In this document: one piece after another, positions 44,746 through 54,693 of the stretch
How positions within the stretch are numbered: position 1 is the stretch's first letter
Layout of the letters: every line of letters starts with the position of its first letter
Assembly (NCBI RefSeq): GCF_026241195.1
Contig: NZ_JAPFQO010000003.1
Coordinates: 372,001-436,000, forward strand
Source of the DNA: Pontibacter anaerobius
GTDB taxonomy: Bacteria > Bacteroidota > Bacteroidia > Cytophagales > Hymenobacteraceae
DNA length: 64,000 bases
Direction of reading: 5' to 3'
Made by a program: the position numbers and the translations under genes
The notes under the pieces: model-generated
Told to the model about the DNA's origin: nothing
Database searches by the model: none
Seen by the model: the letters and a program-made list of their open reading frames with translations, nothing else

Positions 44746-47445
44746 ATGAAAAGAACCACCTTCAAGTCAAGTATACTTTTCACCCTTATGGCCTTGGGTG
44801 CCTGCCAGTCGCAGAAGCCTGCGGCCGAGGTTGGCAGAAGCGCCATCTGGCAGTCGGAAGCTTACACTATCTACCCTGACAGCGTGGTGCAGGGGGAATT
44901 TGTGGCGCGCGTACTGTCGCCCACAGAGCTGACCTCAAACTACAAGAGCCCGGCTAACGCCTTCCAAAGCCCACGCGTTACGTTCAAGTTCGCCATCAAC
45001 GGCCGCGACAACGAGATGAAGTCCGGCACCGACCACCACTTCAACTGCCTCGGCGGCGACTGCCAGACCCCTGTCATCACTTTCGGGCAGCAGTTTAACG
45101 ACTCAACCCAGGTGCCCAACGATGTATACCTGGCACCCAACACCGAGATGACGGTGCGCCTGGACATGCGCCCGGTGCTGGAGGCTTTCGAGAAGCAGGG
45201 GTTTTATACTTCGGCCACGGGAGATAAGATCTATAAAGAGGATTTCAAGGGCGTATACATTGCAGGTAACACCGCGCCACTGAGCTGGGACTTCGACAAC
45301 CTGGGCGGAAAAAAGGAGGCGGAACTGCAGGACCCGGACGGTAACGGCATCTACGAGATCACCCTCACGCTCAACTCCCCAAAGGATGACAAATCTACCG
45401 CCACCCGTTGGGAGCTGACAAAAGATGTGGCCGCCTTCCCGCAGTATACTTCCACTTACCCGGTTAGCGATGCGCTGTACAACCTGGCGCTGGAGGAGAT
45501 GGTAAATGCCGTGGAGCCAGACAGCACCTTCCGGACGGGCAAAGAGTGGGCTGGCGTCTGGACCCGTGATATCAGCTACAGCATTATCCTGAGTATGGCG
45601 CAGCTGCAGCCTAAAGTTTCTAAGTATAGTCTGATGCGCAAGGTGAAGGATGGCCGTATTGTGCAGGACACCGGCACGGGGGGGGCTTACCCTGTCTCCA
45701 CGGACCGCATGGTTTGGGCCGTGGCTGCCTGGGAGGTTTACAAAGCAGCCGGCGACGAGCAGTGGCTGCGCGATACCTACGCCATCATCAAAAAATCCCT
45801 GGAGGAGGATTACTTGAACGCCTACGATTCTGAAACAGGCATGGTGCGCGGCGAATCATCGTTCCTGGACTGGCGCGAGCAGACCTACCCGCTCTGGATG
45901 CAGCCCGCCGATATTTATGAGTCTGAGAACCTGGGCACGAACGCCGTGCATTACCAAGCGAACCTGGTGGCCGCAAAGATGGCGGAACTACTGAACGACA
46001 AGGAGGCCATCGCTCAGTTTGAGCAGGTAGCCCAGGGTATAAAGGAGGGTATAAACAAGCTGCTGTGGCAGGAGGAGAAAGGCTATTACGGGCAGTACCT
46101 GTATGGGCGCAACTATGCCGTGCTGTCGCCGAAGGCAGAGGCTTTGGGCGAGGCGCTGAGCGTGCTGTACGGCGTGGCGGATACCGACCGTAGCAAGACC
46201 ATTGTGGCTAGCACGCCCGTAACCGATTACGGCATTCCGAGCATTTACCCACAGATACCCGGCATCCCGCCCTACCATAACAATGGCATCTGGCCTTTTG
46301 TGCAAGCCTATTGGAGCCTGGCGGCGGCCAAGGCCGGCAACGAAGAAGCCCTCACCGAAAGCATCAGTGCCATCTACCGCCCGGCTGCCCTGTTCCTGAC
46401 TAACAAGGAGAATTTTGTGGCTAGCAACGGCGACTACGCCGGCACGCAGATAAACTCCAGCAACATGCTCTGGAGCCTGGCCGGTAACCTGAGTATGGTG
46501 TACAAAGTGTTCTTTGGGATGAACTTTGAGGCCGATAAAATCGTGCTGAAGCCGTTTGTGCCGAAGGCCTTCGGCGGAGACCGCAAACTGACCAACTACA
46601 AGTATAGAAATGCGGTGTTGAACTTTGAGATGAGCGGCTATGGCAACGAGATCAAGTCGATCACCATGGATGGCAAGCCGCTGGAGAACGCTGAGATACC
46701 GGCAAGTATAACCGGCGAGCACAACATCAAGATTGAATTGGCAAACAAAGAGGCAGGAGGGGAGAGCAACCATACCGTGGATTATACTGCGCCAGACATG
46801 CCAAGGGTAAGCTATACTCCCAGCAAGCTCAGCTGGCCAACCGTGGAGGGTGCCATGGCTTACCAGGTGCTGAGAAACGGGGAGGAACTGGAGAAAACGG
46901 AGAGCACCAGCCTACAGGTAGATGCCAATGGCTACGCCGAGTATATGGTAATGGCAGTGGATGGGAACGGGGTAACCTCTTTTGGCAGCGAGCCCGTGGC
47001 AGTGGTGCCCGACAAGTATAAACTGGTGTACGAGCTGGAGAAATCTGCCCCCAAGGCCAGGCTGCCGTACCGAGATTTCTCCGGCACCGGCTTCGTGGAG
47101 ATCAGCAAGAAACAGAACATAAGTATAAAAGTAAGCATCACCGTGGCAGAGGATGGTGTGTACGCCATCGATTTCCGCTACGCCAACGGCAACGGCCCGA
47201 TCAACACTCAGAATAAAGCAGCCATCCGTACGCTTAAGAAAGACGGCGAGTTTGCAGGTACTATCGTGCTGCCGCAGCGTGGCACGGATGAGTGGAACAA
47301 CTGGGGCTTCACCAACACCGTGGAAGTGCCGCTGCAGAAGGGTAGCCATACCTTCACGCTCTCTTTTGAGCCGCACAACGAGAACATGAACGGCGAGGTG
47401 AACCAGGCTATGGTGGATTACATGCGCGTGGTTAAGATCAGGTAG
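44746..47445 (+). CDS. GH63/MGH1-like (alpha/alpha)6-barrel glycosidase lipoprotein
   Basis: An 899-aa lipoprotein with lipobox LGAC at about residue 20. Residues about 25-220 are a beta-rich N-terminal domain. Residues about 230-640 form a glucosidase/trehalase-type helical barrel (EWAGVWTRDISYSIILS, GGAYPVSTDRMVWAVAAWEVYK, VRGESSFLDWREQTYPLWM, YPQIPGIPPYHNNGIWPFVQAYWS, GTQINSSNMLWSLAGNLSM). Acidic residues in TRDIS and FLDWRE are candidate catalytic ones. The C-terminal region (about 680-899) holds a Fn3-like part and a CBM35-like domain. It could be an alpha-glucosidase or alpha-mannosidase acting on glycans; the exact family is not certain. The frame opens 24 bases upstream. Confidence 0.82.
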   Translation: MKRTTFKSSILFTLMALGACQSQKPAAEVGRSAIWQSEAYTIYPDSVVQGEFVARVLSPTELTSNYKSPANAFQSPRVTFKFAINGRDNEMKSGTDHHFNCLGGDCQTPVITFGQQFNDSTQVPNDVYLAPNTEMTVRLDMRPVLEAFEKQGFYTSATGDKIYKEDFKGVYIAGNTAPLSWDFDNLGGKKEAELQDPDGNGIYEITLTLNSPKDDKSTATRWELTKDVAAFPQYTSTYPVSDALYNLALEEMVNAVEPDSTFRTGKEWAGVWTRDISYSIILSMAQLQPKVSKYSLMRKVKDGRIVQDTGTGGAYPVSTDRMVWAVAAWEVYKAAGDEQWLRDTYAIIKKSLEEDYLNAYDSETGMVRGESSFLDWREQTYPLWMQPADIYESENLGTNAVHYQANLVAAKMAELLNDKEAIAQFEQVAQGIKEGINKLLWQEEKGYYGQYLYGRNYAVLSPKAEALGEALSVLYGVADTDRSKTIVASTPVTDYGIPSIYPQIPGIPPYHNNGIWPFVQAYWSLAAAKAGNEEALTESISAIYRPAALFLTNKENFVASNGDYAGTQINSSNMLWSLAGNLSMVYKVFFGMNFEADKIVLKPFVPKAFGGDRKLTNYKYRNAVLNFEMSGYGNEIKSITMDGKPLENAEIPASITGEHNIKIELANKEAGGESNHTVDYTAPDMPRVSYTPSKLSWPTVEGAMAYQVLRNGEELEKTESTSLQVDANGYAEYMVMAVDGNGVTSFGSEPVAVVPDKYKLVYELEKSAPKARLPYRDFSGTGFVEISKKQNISIKVSITVAEDGVYAIDFRYANGNGPINTQNKAAIRTLKKDGEFAGTIVLPQRGTDEWNNWGFTNTVEVPLQKGSHTFTLSFEPHNENMNGEVNQAMVDYMRVVKIR

Positions 47446-47472
47446 CCTTACAAAGTATAAACAGGAATCAGG

Positions 47473-47510
47473 AGCGCCTGCAGCCTAGCGGTTGCAGGCG
47501 CTTTCGTTTT
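47473..47510 (+). terminator. Terminator after the GH63/MGH1-like gene
   Basis: AGCGCCTGCA at 47473-47482 pairs with TGCAGGCGCT at 47493-47502 and is followed by TTCGTTTTT. The core CCTGCA/TGCAGG resembles the stems at 9149 and 44538. Confidence 0.7.
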
Positions 47511-48386
47511 TATACTTTAGGGTAACAAATTGAGCAGCTTTTAGGGTTTATCGGGACAAGCTTATCTTAAAACCTATAGGTTATACAAATACCTTTCTTA
47601 ACCTGAGCAGCTTTTGCATTAGGCGAAAAGCCTGTATTTTATAGTTTAGCCAAATGTATCCCCTTAAAGTAAATAAAGGATTGACTAGTTGTTTGTTGCC
47701 TGTTTTTTTGTTTGATTAGTGGTATATTATACAAAGTCAATATAGAAGCTGTTTTTTTACATACTACAGGGTTTCTGTTCGGAGGTTGTTTTGTAGGTAG
47801 TGTGTTGTAATTCAATATTTTGTGGTTTTTTTATTTAAATTGCTAAAATGATTTAGCATAATGGTATGGGGAGGCTTGTGCTGAAAGTGTGGAGTTGTTT
47901 TAAGGTAATGGCAGATTAAAGCCTGCTATCAACGGAAGAGGCAAGGGATCATATTTGTGTGATAAAGTAAAATCAGCACAGTTTGGCGTCCGGAGTTGGA
48001 TGTAGGCATTGATCGAGTGCTAACAGGCAGAGGCTGCACTTACATGGAATGTTGCAGGAGTGAATCAACTGAAAGTAATAGCCGGAATGGCTGGCTTATC
48101 AAAGTTGTGTAACATGATAGTTTGGGTGAAAATGTCCCATCAAGCAATCAGGCGCTTTTGATTGAGCTTTTTTACTTCTCATGAGAACACCAAAGTACTT
48201 TTTTATGAAAGCTGTACAGGACCTTGGCTGGCGCATCGAACCGATTACCTGTCGCATAAGTCTGACATCAGTTCTGCCGTGTACTGGTGCCGGACTTAGC
48301 CGCACGCCCATTTCCTCTGCGTTCTAAGTATAAACCGAAAGCCATCTGAAATCAGAATAAGACCAACTATATTATTGAGGAAACAA
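47511..48386. other. AT-rich spacer before the GH2 gene
   Basis: About 875 bases with no supportable gene. It has poly-T tracts and a weak hairpin at 48142-48172 (AAGCAATCA with TGATTGAGCTT, then TTTTTT) that could end an unrecognised small transcript. No promoter of good quality was found for the GH2 gene. Confidence 0.5.
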
Positions 48387-50258
48387 ATGAAAAAAGTATA
48401 CCTTCTGTTAACAGCCACTTTTCTTTTAAACTTTAGCACGGCGGATGCTCAGAATAAGGAATGGCGTATTGTTGAGGGGAAAATCACTTCCCCATGGGCC
48501 GAGAAAGTAGATCCATCTAACCCACTTCCGACGTATCCCCGCCCCCAGCTGGTGCGGGAAAACTGGCAGAACCTAAACGGCTTGTGGGACTATGCCATTA
48601 CCCCCAGGTCTGAGCAGGAAAGCCTGCCTTCGGCCTTTGAAGGCAAAATCCTGGTGCCTTACCCTGTCGAGTCAGCCCTTTCAGGGGTAGGGAAAAATGT
48701 TGGAAAAGACAAAGAGCTATGGTATAAAAGAACGGTAAACATCCCATCCAAAATCAGGCGACATCGTGTGTTGCTCCACTTTGGCGCTGTAGACTGGCTT
48801 TGCCAGGTATATGTGAACGGAAAGAAAGTCGGCACGCACCAGGGGGGCTATGATCCTTTCTCCTTTGACATCACTACTGCCCTGAAGCGTGGCAGTAATC
48901 AGGAGATCGCCATTAGGGTGTGGGATCCTACAAACGAGGGCCCGCAGCCGCGCGGCAAGCAAGTCAACAAGCCGGAGGGTATCTGGTACACGCCCGTAAC
49001 AGGTATATGGCAGACGGTGTGGGTAGAGGGGGTGCCCCAGACGTATATCGCAGAGACAAAGAATACACCGGATATTGATAAACAGACCCTTACTTTAGTA
49101 GCAGAGGTAGCAAACCAGCAGACAGGCGATAGATTAAGGGTTTCAGCCTGGGACGGTAAGACAAAAGTTGCTGAGCGGGAAGTAAGCGCTGGTGCAGAGG
49201 CCGTCCTGGAGATTAAGAACCCTAAGCTCTGGGGGCCGGGCAATCCGCACCTCTACGATCTGCGTGTGACCTTGGTGCGAGAAGGCAAAGTACTCGACGA
49301 AGTGGACAGCTATTTTGCCATGCGCAAGATTAGTATAGCTCCGGACGCATACGGCACACAGCGCATGATGCTTAACAATAAGTTTGTGTTCCAGTACGGC
49401 CCGCTGGACCAGGGTTGGTGGCCGGATGGGCTTTACACAGCCCCTACCGAAGAAGCCCTGCTTTTCGATATTGAAAAGACAAAAGAGATGGGCTTTAACA
49501 TGATCCGCAAGCACGTGAAAGTGGAGCCTGCTATTTGGTATGCACACTGCGATAAAGTAGGCCTGCTGGTGTGGCAGGACATGCCTAGCGGCGATATGGG
49601 CAACAGGTGGGAGCCACGCCCAGGGGTAACGGGGCGCGGCACGGAGAAGGACCGGACCGGGGAATCGGAGAACATCTTCCGCCAAGAGTGGACAGAGATC
49701 ATGGATGACCTGTACAACTTCCCGAGCATTGTGGTTTGGGTGCCGTTCAACGAAGCCTGGGGGCAGTTTAAAACCGTGGAGATTACCAACTGGACGATGC
49801 AGCATGACCCTACACGCCTCGTGAACAGTGCCAGCGGCGGAAACTTCTATCCCGTAGGGCATATCATTGACCTGCACAACTATCCTGATCCGGCCATGCC
49901 CCGACCAGAGCTTTTCGGCGCCAAGCAAGCCATTGTGCTGGGAGAGTTTGGAGGCCTGGGCTTGCCTGTACCAGGTCATACTTGGCAGCAGAAAGATAAC
50001 TGGGGCTATCAGACCTTCAAGAATGCAGATGAGCTCTTCGAACGCTACAAAGAGTTCACCCAAACGCTGGAGCGGTTAATTGAGGAAGGCCTGTCGGCAG
50101 CCATTTACACCCAGACAACCGACGTGGAGGTCGAAACCAATGGCCTGATGACCTATGATCGTAAAGTGATAAAAGTTCCTGCCGAAAAGCTCCGGGAAGT
50201 ACACGAGAAGCTCTACAATAATACTTTAGTGGAGATGGAAGCTGCTAGCTCAAGATAA
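48387..50258 (+). CDS. GH2 family glycoside hydrolase (beta-galactosidase/glucuronidase/mannosidase-like)
   Basis: A secreted 623-aa enzyme with a signal peptide ending near STADAQ (residue about 21). An N-terminal jelly-roll domain (RPQLVRENWQNLNGLWDYAI, LWYKRTVNIPSK, HFGAVDWLCQVYVNGKKVGTH) is followed by an Ig-like domain and a TIM barrel. The acid/base Glu is in VPFNEAWGQF at about residue 455 and the nucleophile Glu in LGEFGGLGLP at about 519. At 623 aa it is a short GH2 lacking extra C-terminal modules. The frame opens 12 bases upstream; ATG 48387 fits the signal peptide. Specificity is not readable. Confidence 0.93.
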   Translation: MKKVYLLLTATFLLNFSTADAQNKEWRIVEGKITSPWAEKVDPSNPLPTYPRPQLVRENWQNLNGLWDYAITPRSEQESLPSAFEGKILVPYPVESALSGVGKNVGKDKELWYKRTVNIPSKIRRHRVLLHFGAVDWLCQVYVNGKKVGTHQGGYDPFSFDITTALKRGSNQEIAIRVWDPTNEGPQPRGKQVNKPEGIWYTPVTGIWQTVWVEGVPQTYIAETKNTPDIDKQTLTLVAEVANQQTGDRLRVSAWDGKTKVAEREVSAGAEAVLEIKNPKLWGPGNPHLYDLRVTLVREGKVLDEVDSYFAMRKISIAPDAYGTQRMMLNNKFVFQYGPLDQGWWPDGLYTAPTEEALLFDIEKTKEMGFNMIRKHVKVEPAIWYAHCDKVGLLVWQDMPSGDMGNRWEPRPGVTGRGTEKDRTGESENIFRQEWTEIMDDLYNFPSIVVWVPFNEAWGQFKTVEITNWTMQHDPTRLVNSASGGNFYPVGHIIDLHNYPDPAMPRPELFGAKQAIVLGEFGGLGLPVPGHTWQQKDNWGYQTFKNADELFERYKEFTQTLERLIEEGLSAAIYTQTTDVEVETNGLMTYDRKVIKVPAEKLREVHEKLYNNTLVEMEAASSR

Positions 50259-50358
50259 GACAGGCTGTGCAGGCACGCCTATCACAGCTGGAAGGGTAGC
50301 CTGTTAGGTACCTATTTTCAAAGGCCTTTACTGTGAGTGTATTGGTTAGTTGTGGAAG

Positions 50359-50408
50359 GGCGGCAACCTAGTCCCCTTGCTACAGGTCAAGGGTTGGGTT
50401 GCCGCTTC
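50359..50408 (+). terminator. Hairpin after GH2
   Basis: GGCGGCAAC at 50359-50367 pairs with GTTGCCGC at 50398-50405, with an inner CCCTT/AAGGG pairing. It lies 100 bases past the GH2 stop. No T tract follows, so a terminator role is tentative. The rest of the spacer to galM shows nothing else. Confidence 0.45.
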
Positions 50409-50634
50409 AACCTTAAAAAACACTGTCTGTAAGCATGTTGCCAGGGCATAGTTTCCTAGCCTATTAATTTACACTAGGCTTGCTATGCGGCGGGCCGGTC
50501 AGGCGGACAGAGCCTGTGTGCCGGAGGGGGCTGCCGAATGTCGCTATACAATTAGGATAGCCTTGAACGCAGGGGGCTCTCTAGTGAATTTAACTTGTAC
50601 ATACATGACCATGTCTTAATGTATTTTCATCTAT

Positions 50635-51861
50635 ATGAAGAGAAGCAAAATAAACAAAAGGTTAGTGCTATTAGCGCTGGCAGGAGGCCTTGGCGCCGGT
50701 AGCCTTGCAGGCTGCTCTAATCCGGAAGGGAACGAGGAGCCCAATGAGCTTACCGCTACAAAAGACCAACAGCAAGGTATGGATATCAGGCAAGTGCCCT
50801 TCGGTACGACAAAAGAAGGCAAGGAGACCACGCTTTATACTCTGACCAATGCCAAGGGCATGCAAGTCCAAATCACTGACTACGGCGCCACCGTCACCTC
50901 CATTCTCGCGCCCGACCGCGACGGCGAGCTGGGCAACGTGGTGCTGGGCTTCGACAGCTTGGCTGGCTACCAAAGCCCGGAGTACCTGAAAAGCGGTCCG
51001 TACTTCGGAGCCATTGTGGGCCGCTACGGTAACCGTATTGCCAAAGGGCGTTTTACCCTGAAGGGGCAGAAGTACAGGCTGGCCACCAACAATGGCGAAA
51101 ACCACCTGCACGGTGGCACCAAGGGGTTTGATAAAGTAGTGTGGCGGGCCGAGCCGCTGCCTGATCAGAACGCCGTCCGCTTCACTTACGTGAGCCCCGA
51201 CGGAGAGGAAGGATACCCCGGTACGCTTACCTCAAGTGTCACCTACACGCTTACTGAGGATAACGCTCTTAAAATTGACTACAGCGCCACCACCGACAAG
51301 GCGACGCCAGTGAACCTGACGAACCACAGCTACTTCAATCTGGCTGCCGGACAGGCTAGTGACGCGCTGGACCATGTGATCACGCTAAATGCCGACAGGT
51401 ATACTGTGGTGAATGCTTCGCTTATCCCAACAGGAGAACTGCGGGAGGTTGCGGGTACGGTAATGGACTTCACCGGACCACATGCTATCGGTGAGCGCGT
51501 AAAGCAGGTGGAAGGTGGTGGCTACGATCATAACTACGTGCTCAACGGCGAGAACGGCACCATGAAGAAGGCGGCCACTGTGTACGAACCAAACAGCGGC
51601 CGCGTGATGGAAGTGTTCACCACGGAGCCCGGCGTTCAGTTCTACTCCGGCAACTTCCTGGACGGCACAATCACCGGCAGTGGCAACAAGACCTACAACA
51701 GGCACTACGGCTTTGCCCTGGAAACCCAGCACTTCCCGGATTCACCAAACCAGCCAGATTTTCCATCCACTACATTAGAACCGGGCGAGACCTATGCGTC
51801 TACTACTATTTATAAGTTCTCTACTAGAGAAAATGATCAACCTGAGCAGCAGTCACGATAA
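50635..51861 (+). CDS. galM: Aldose 1-epimerase (mutarotase) lipoprotein
   Basis: A 408-aa mutarotase that interconverts alpha and beta anomers of free hexoses. A lipoprotein signal ends at SLAGCSN (Cys near residue 26), so it acts in the periplasm or at the outer membrane, not in the cytoplasm. Substrate-binding and catalytic motifs are ENHLHGGTKGFDK, LTNHSYFNLAAG (catalytic His), GGYDHNYVLNG and GFALETQHFPDSPNQPDFPS (catalytic Glu). The length exceeds a plain GalM because of the signal and a Glu/Thr-rich spacer. It would act on monosaccharides released by the neighbouring hydrolases. Confidence 0.94.
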   Translation: MKRSKINKRLVLLALAGGLGAGSLAGCSNPEGNEEPNELTATKDQQQGMDIRQVPFGTTKEGKETTLYTLTNAKGMQVQITDYGATVTSILAPDRDGELGNVVLGFDSLAGYQSPEYLKSGPYFGAIVGRYGNRIAKGRFTLKGQKYRLATNNGENHLHGGTKGFDKVVWRAEPLPDQNAVRFTYVSPDGEEGYPGTLTSSVTYTLTEDNALKIDYSATTDKATPVNLTNHSYFNLAAGQASDALDHVITLNADRYTVVNASLIPTGELREVAGTVMDFTGPHAIGERVKQVEGGGYDHNYVLNGENGTMKKAATVYEPNSGRVMEVFTTEPGVQFYSGNFLDGTITGSGNKTYNRHYGFALETQHFPDSPNQPDFPSTTLEPGETYASTTIYKFSTRENDQPEQQSR

Positions 51862-51932
51862 GGAAGTGAGGCTCTTGCTCAGGCATGATATCATAGTGCC
51901 TGGTCTTGCCGGCGGCCATTAACAAGGATGTG

Positions 51933-51983
51933 ACACCGATGCAGAACGTGGGCCTAGATCTACGTCCGGCATCGGTGTTATTT
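51933..51983 (+). terminator. Terminator-like hairpin after galM
   Basis: ACACCGATGC at 51933-51942 pairs perfectly with GCATCGGTGT at 51969-51978 and is followed by TATTTTC. It is 72 bases past the stop codon. Confidence 0.6.
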
Positions 51984-52134
51984 TCAGGAAGGTATCGTAG
52001 ATGGCTGACAGGGTGGTTTCAAGAGGCCAAGCCTTTTCCAAAGTTTAAAAGGTTGCCAAGTAATGGTTAGCCTCGCCTAAGCCGCAATCTTACACGAGGG
52101 GATAATTTTAGGCAAGCACTGAAAGAAATAACGA

Positions 52135-54366
52135 ATGAAAAAATTAAAGGGTATTTTATGTGTGTTAGCAGCCTTGTCTGTCTTTTCCTGTACTAAAACA
52201 GATCAGCAGGGGCGCAGTGGCGGCACTGAAATCAGCGCTTATCTTAGCGAGCACACGCGTTTGGTCAACACACTGATCGGCACGGCCCCGCTGCTGGACC
52301 CACAGGTAATTGGCTATACCCCGCCCAAAGACTGGCGGGTGTGGGCAGGCTTGGTATACCCGGGCAGTTCGCTTCCCAATGCGATGGTACAGCTAAGCCC
52401 GATCACCGAGTTCGGTTCGGGGGCAGGCTACGAATACGAGGATACGGTGATCCATGCCTTTACGCATACAAACAAGGGGCACTGGAACCTGTGCAACGTC
52501 CCGGTGCTGCCGGTGTCAGGTAGCACCGAGGGCAAGGAGCAATTCTCCTCTACCTTCTCTCATGACAAAGAGGCCGCCTCGCCTGGGTTCTATAGCGTAG
52601 TTCTGGAGGATTACCAGGTGCAGGCGAACCTGACTTCGACGCTCCGGGGCGGCTATCACCAATATCACTATCCTACGGCAAAAGACCGCAGCATCGTCTT
52701 TAAGCTCTCCAGGGCCAACAACAGGGTGCACAGCTGGAGCATAGAGCAGGTAGATGACTTTTCTGTGCAGGGAGTGCAGGACATCGGAGGGGACAGGATC
52801 TATTTCTATGCTCTGCTTAACAGGGAGCTGGAAAGCCTGGAGAAGAGAGGCGAAAACACCAAGAGCGGGCTTGCGATCCTGCACCTTAAAGATGGTGGTG
52901 GCAAAACAGTAGAGATGAAAATAGGGCTTTCTTTTGTGAGTGCCGAAAATGCCAGGCAGAATCTGGAAAGCGAAATGGCAGGAAAGACGTTTGCCCAGGT
53001 AAGGAGTGAGGCCAACCAGACATGGGAAAACCTGCTATCGAAAATAGAGGTGAAGGGTGGTAGCGAGAAACAGAGGCAGCTGTTTTATACTTCGCTGTAC
53101 CGGGCTTTTCTCTGGCCTGCCCTGCGTAGCGATGTGAACGGGGAGTACACGGATGCAAGCCGGAATGTGGTGAAGGCGGATTTTAGTTATTATACCATTC
53201 CCTCCTTGTGGGATACTTACCGCAATAAGCTGGTGTTGCTTAGCATCATTTCACCTAAGGTTACAGAGGATGTGATCAAGTCGCTGAAGGATATTGGCGA
53301 TAAAACAGGTTACATACCCACCTTCTTTCACGGCGATCATGCGGCTGCATTTATCACCGGCTCATACCTTAGGGGCATAGACGGCTTTGACGTGGAGGGG
53401 GCTTACAAACTGCTGCTCAAGAGCGCCAACCAAGATGGCGGCAGCCGTCCGCACGCCAAGGAGTATATTAAGAAAGGGTATATCTCTGAGCCACATATTG
53501 ACAACCCGCATGTGGAGACGAAGGCAAAGGCAGGCGTTTCCAAGACGCTGGAGTATGCTTATGATGATTATTCACTGGCCCAACTGGGCAGGGCACTGGG
53601 TGATACGGCCAACTACCGCGTCCTGATGCAACGGTCCCAGAACTACCGCAACATGTTTGACCCGAAGACGAGGTTTATGCGGGGCAGGCTGGAGAATGGC
53701 GAATGGATAAAGGACTTCAACCCGCAGTACCCTTACTATGAGTACATGTACCGCGAGGCCAATGCCTGGCAACTGTCCTTTTTCGCGCCGCATGACATGC
53801 AGGGACTGGTGGCCCTGTACGGCGGTGCAGAAGGTTTCGAGTCGAAGTTGGACTCGCTCTTCACCTTGCCCTGGAACCCAAATCACATCGCTCGGAATGT
53901 GTCTAGCTTCATCGGCCAGTACTGTCACGGCAACCAGCCCGACCATGAGGCTCCCTTTGCCTACCATTTCATCGGCAAGCCCGAAAAGTCACAGAAGATC
54001 ATCGATAAAATTCTCAACGACCTCTATGGCATCGGGGAGCACGGCCTTGCCCTGAGCGGCATGGATGATGCAGGGGAGATGTCTTCCTGGTACGTATTCA
54101 GCGCGCTGGGGCTCTACCCTTATTCTCCGGCAGACGACGAGTACCTGGTGACCGTGCCGCTATTTGATGAGGTGCGCTGGAAAATGAGCAATGGAATGGA
54201 ACTGGTGATAAAGAAGCCGAATGCTGGCAGAGCCTTAGAAACAATTCTTGTGGACGGGAAAGAGCATGAAGGTTATTTCGTGTCGCATGACCTATTCCGC
54301 AAGGGAGGTGAAATCAACATACAGACAGCTGATCAGGCCGTGCCGGATGAACATTTTGATAAATAA
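52135..54366 (+). CDS. GH92 family glycosidase lipoprotein (divergent second copy)
   Basis: A 743-aa GH92 protein with lipobox FSC (Cys near residue 19). Family landmarks are LVNTLIGTAP, PGSSLPNAMVQLSPI, YREANAWQLSFFAPHDMQGLV at about 539, HGNQPDHEAPFAYHF and SSWYVFSALGLYPYSP. The usual G(N/D)xDxGQMSAWYV motif reads GMDDAGEMSSWYV here, with Gln replaced by Glu. This, and low similarity to the first GH92, suggests a different linkage preference. The gene stands alone between hairpins. It probably trims mannose from glycans at the cell surface or periplasm. Confidence 0.92.
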   Translation: MKKLKGILCVLAALSVFSCTKTDQQGRSGGTEISAYLSEHTRLVNTLIGTAPLLDPQVIGYTPPKDWRVWAGLVYPGSSLPNAMVQLSPITEFGSGAGYEYEDTVIHAFTHTNKGHWNLCNVPVLPVSGSTEGKEQFSSTFSHDKEAASPGFYSVVLEDYQVQANLTSTLRGGYHQYHYPTAKDRSIVFKLSRANNRVHSWSIEQVDDFSVQGVQDIGGDRIYFYALLNRELESLEKRGENTKSGLAILHLKDGGGKTVEMKIGLSFVSAENARQNLESEMAGKTFAQVRSEANQTWENLLSKIEVKGGSEKQRQLFYTSLYRAFLWPALRSDVNGEYTDASRNVVKADFSYYTIPSLWDTYRNKLVLLSIISPKVTEDVIKSLKDIGDKTGYIPTFFHGDHAAAFITGSYLRGIDGFDVEGAYKLLLKSANQDGGSRPHAKEYIKKGYISEPHIDNPHVETKAKAGVSKTLEYAYDDYSLAQLGRALGDTANYRVLMQRSQNYRNMFDPKTRFMRGRLENGEWIKDFNPQYPYYEYMYREANAWQLSFFAPHDMQGLVALYGGAEGFESKLDSLFTLPWNPNHIARNVSSFIGQYCHGNQPDHEAPFAYHFIGKPEKSQKIIDKILNDLYGIGEHGLALSGMDDAGEMSSWYVFSALGLYPYSPADDEYLVTVPLFDEVRWKMSNGMELVIKKPNAGRALETILVDGKEHEGYFVSHDLFRKGGEINIQTADQAVPDEHFDK

Positions 54367-54584
54367 TGATCTCCGTCTGAAGCCGATAGGTGCCCTGGAC
54401 CTCTGACTTTAACCTGTTACCTTGTCTGAGGCCATTATATTGTTGGTGGGTTGGCTATTCTGCATGTATGTTTGAGTTTAGGTTATGGCCCGGCAGGCTT
54501 CTCAGAGCAAGCCTGTAACCGCCCCCTAGCTGTTGATAGAATAGATGAGAAATTTTTAGAAAAACAGAGAAAAACTCTTGGTAA

Positions 54585-54661
54585 CTTCCGGCGTCGAAAC
54601 GGAAGCCAAATGCATCCTACGCCTGGAGGCCCATGAGGTCTGAGCTTTCTTTGGCTTTTTT
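54585..54661 (+). promoter_or_regulatory. Structured leader or terminator/attenuator before the Tsx-like gene
   Basis: CTTCCG at 54585-54590 pairs with CGGAAG at 54600-54605. AAGCCAAA at 54603-54610 pairs with TTTGGCTT at 54650-54657, followed by TTTT, and GCC-TGGA-GGC lies inside. The first two stems share bases, so they are mutually exclusive, like an antiterminator/terminator switch. It ends about 33 bases before the next ATG. No known riboswitch class was recognised. Confidence 0.5.
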
Positions 54662-54693
54662 GTAAGCAATTTCTTCACCATACACACAGTTAC

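Noticed and set aside
45988-46773. Minus-strand frame opposite the GH63/MGH1-like gene
   Set aside because: Antisense to a well-supported glycosidase and low in protein-like composition.
48181-48328. Small plus-strand frame before the GH2 gene
   Set aside because: It is short, composition is unlike the neighbours, and no domain or start signal supports it.
49143-50063. Long minus-strand open frame opposite the GH2 gene
   Set aside because: It lies wholly within the GH2 coding sequence and shows no recognisable domain.
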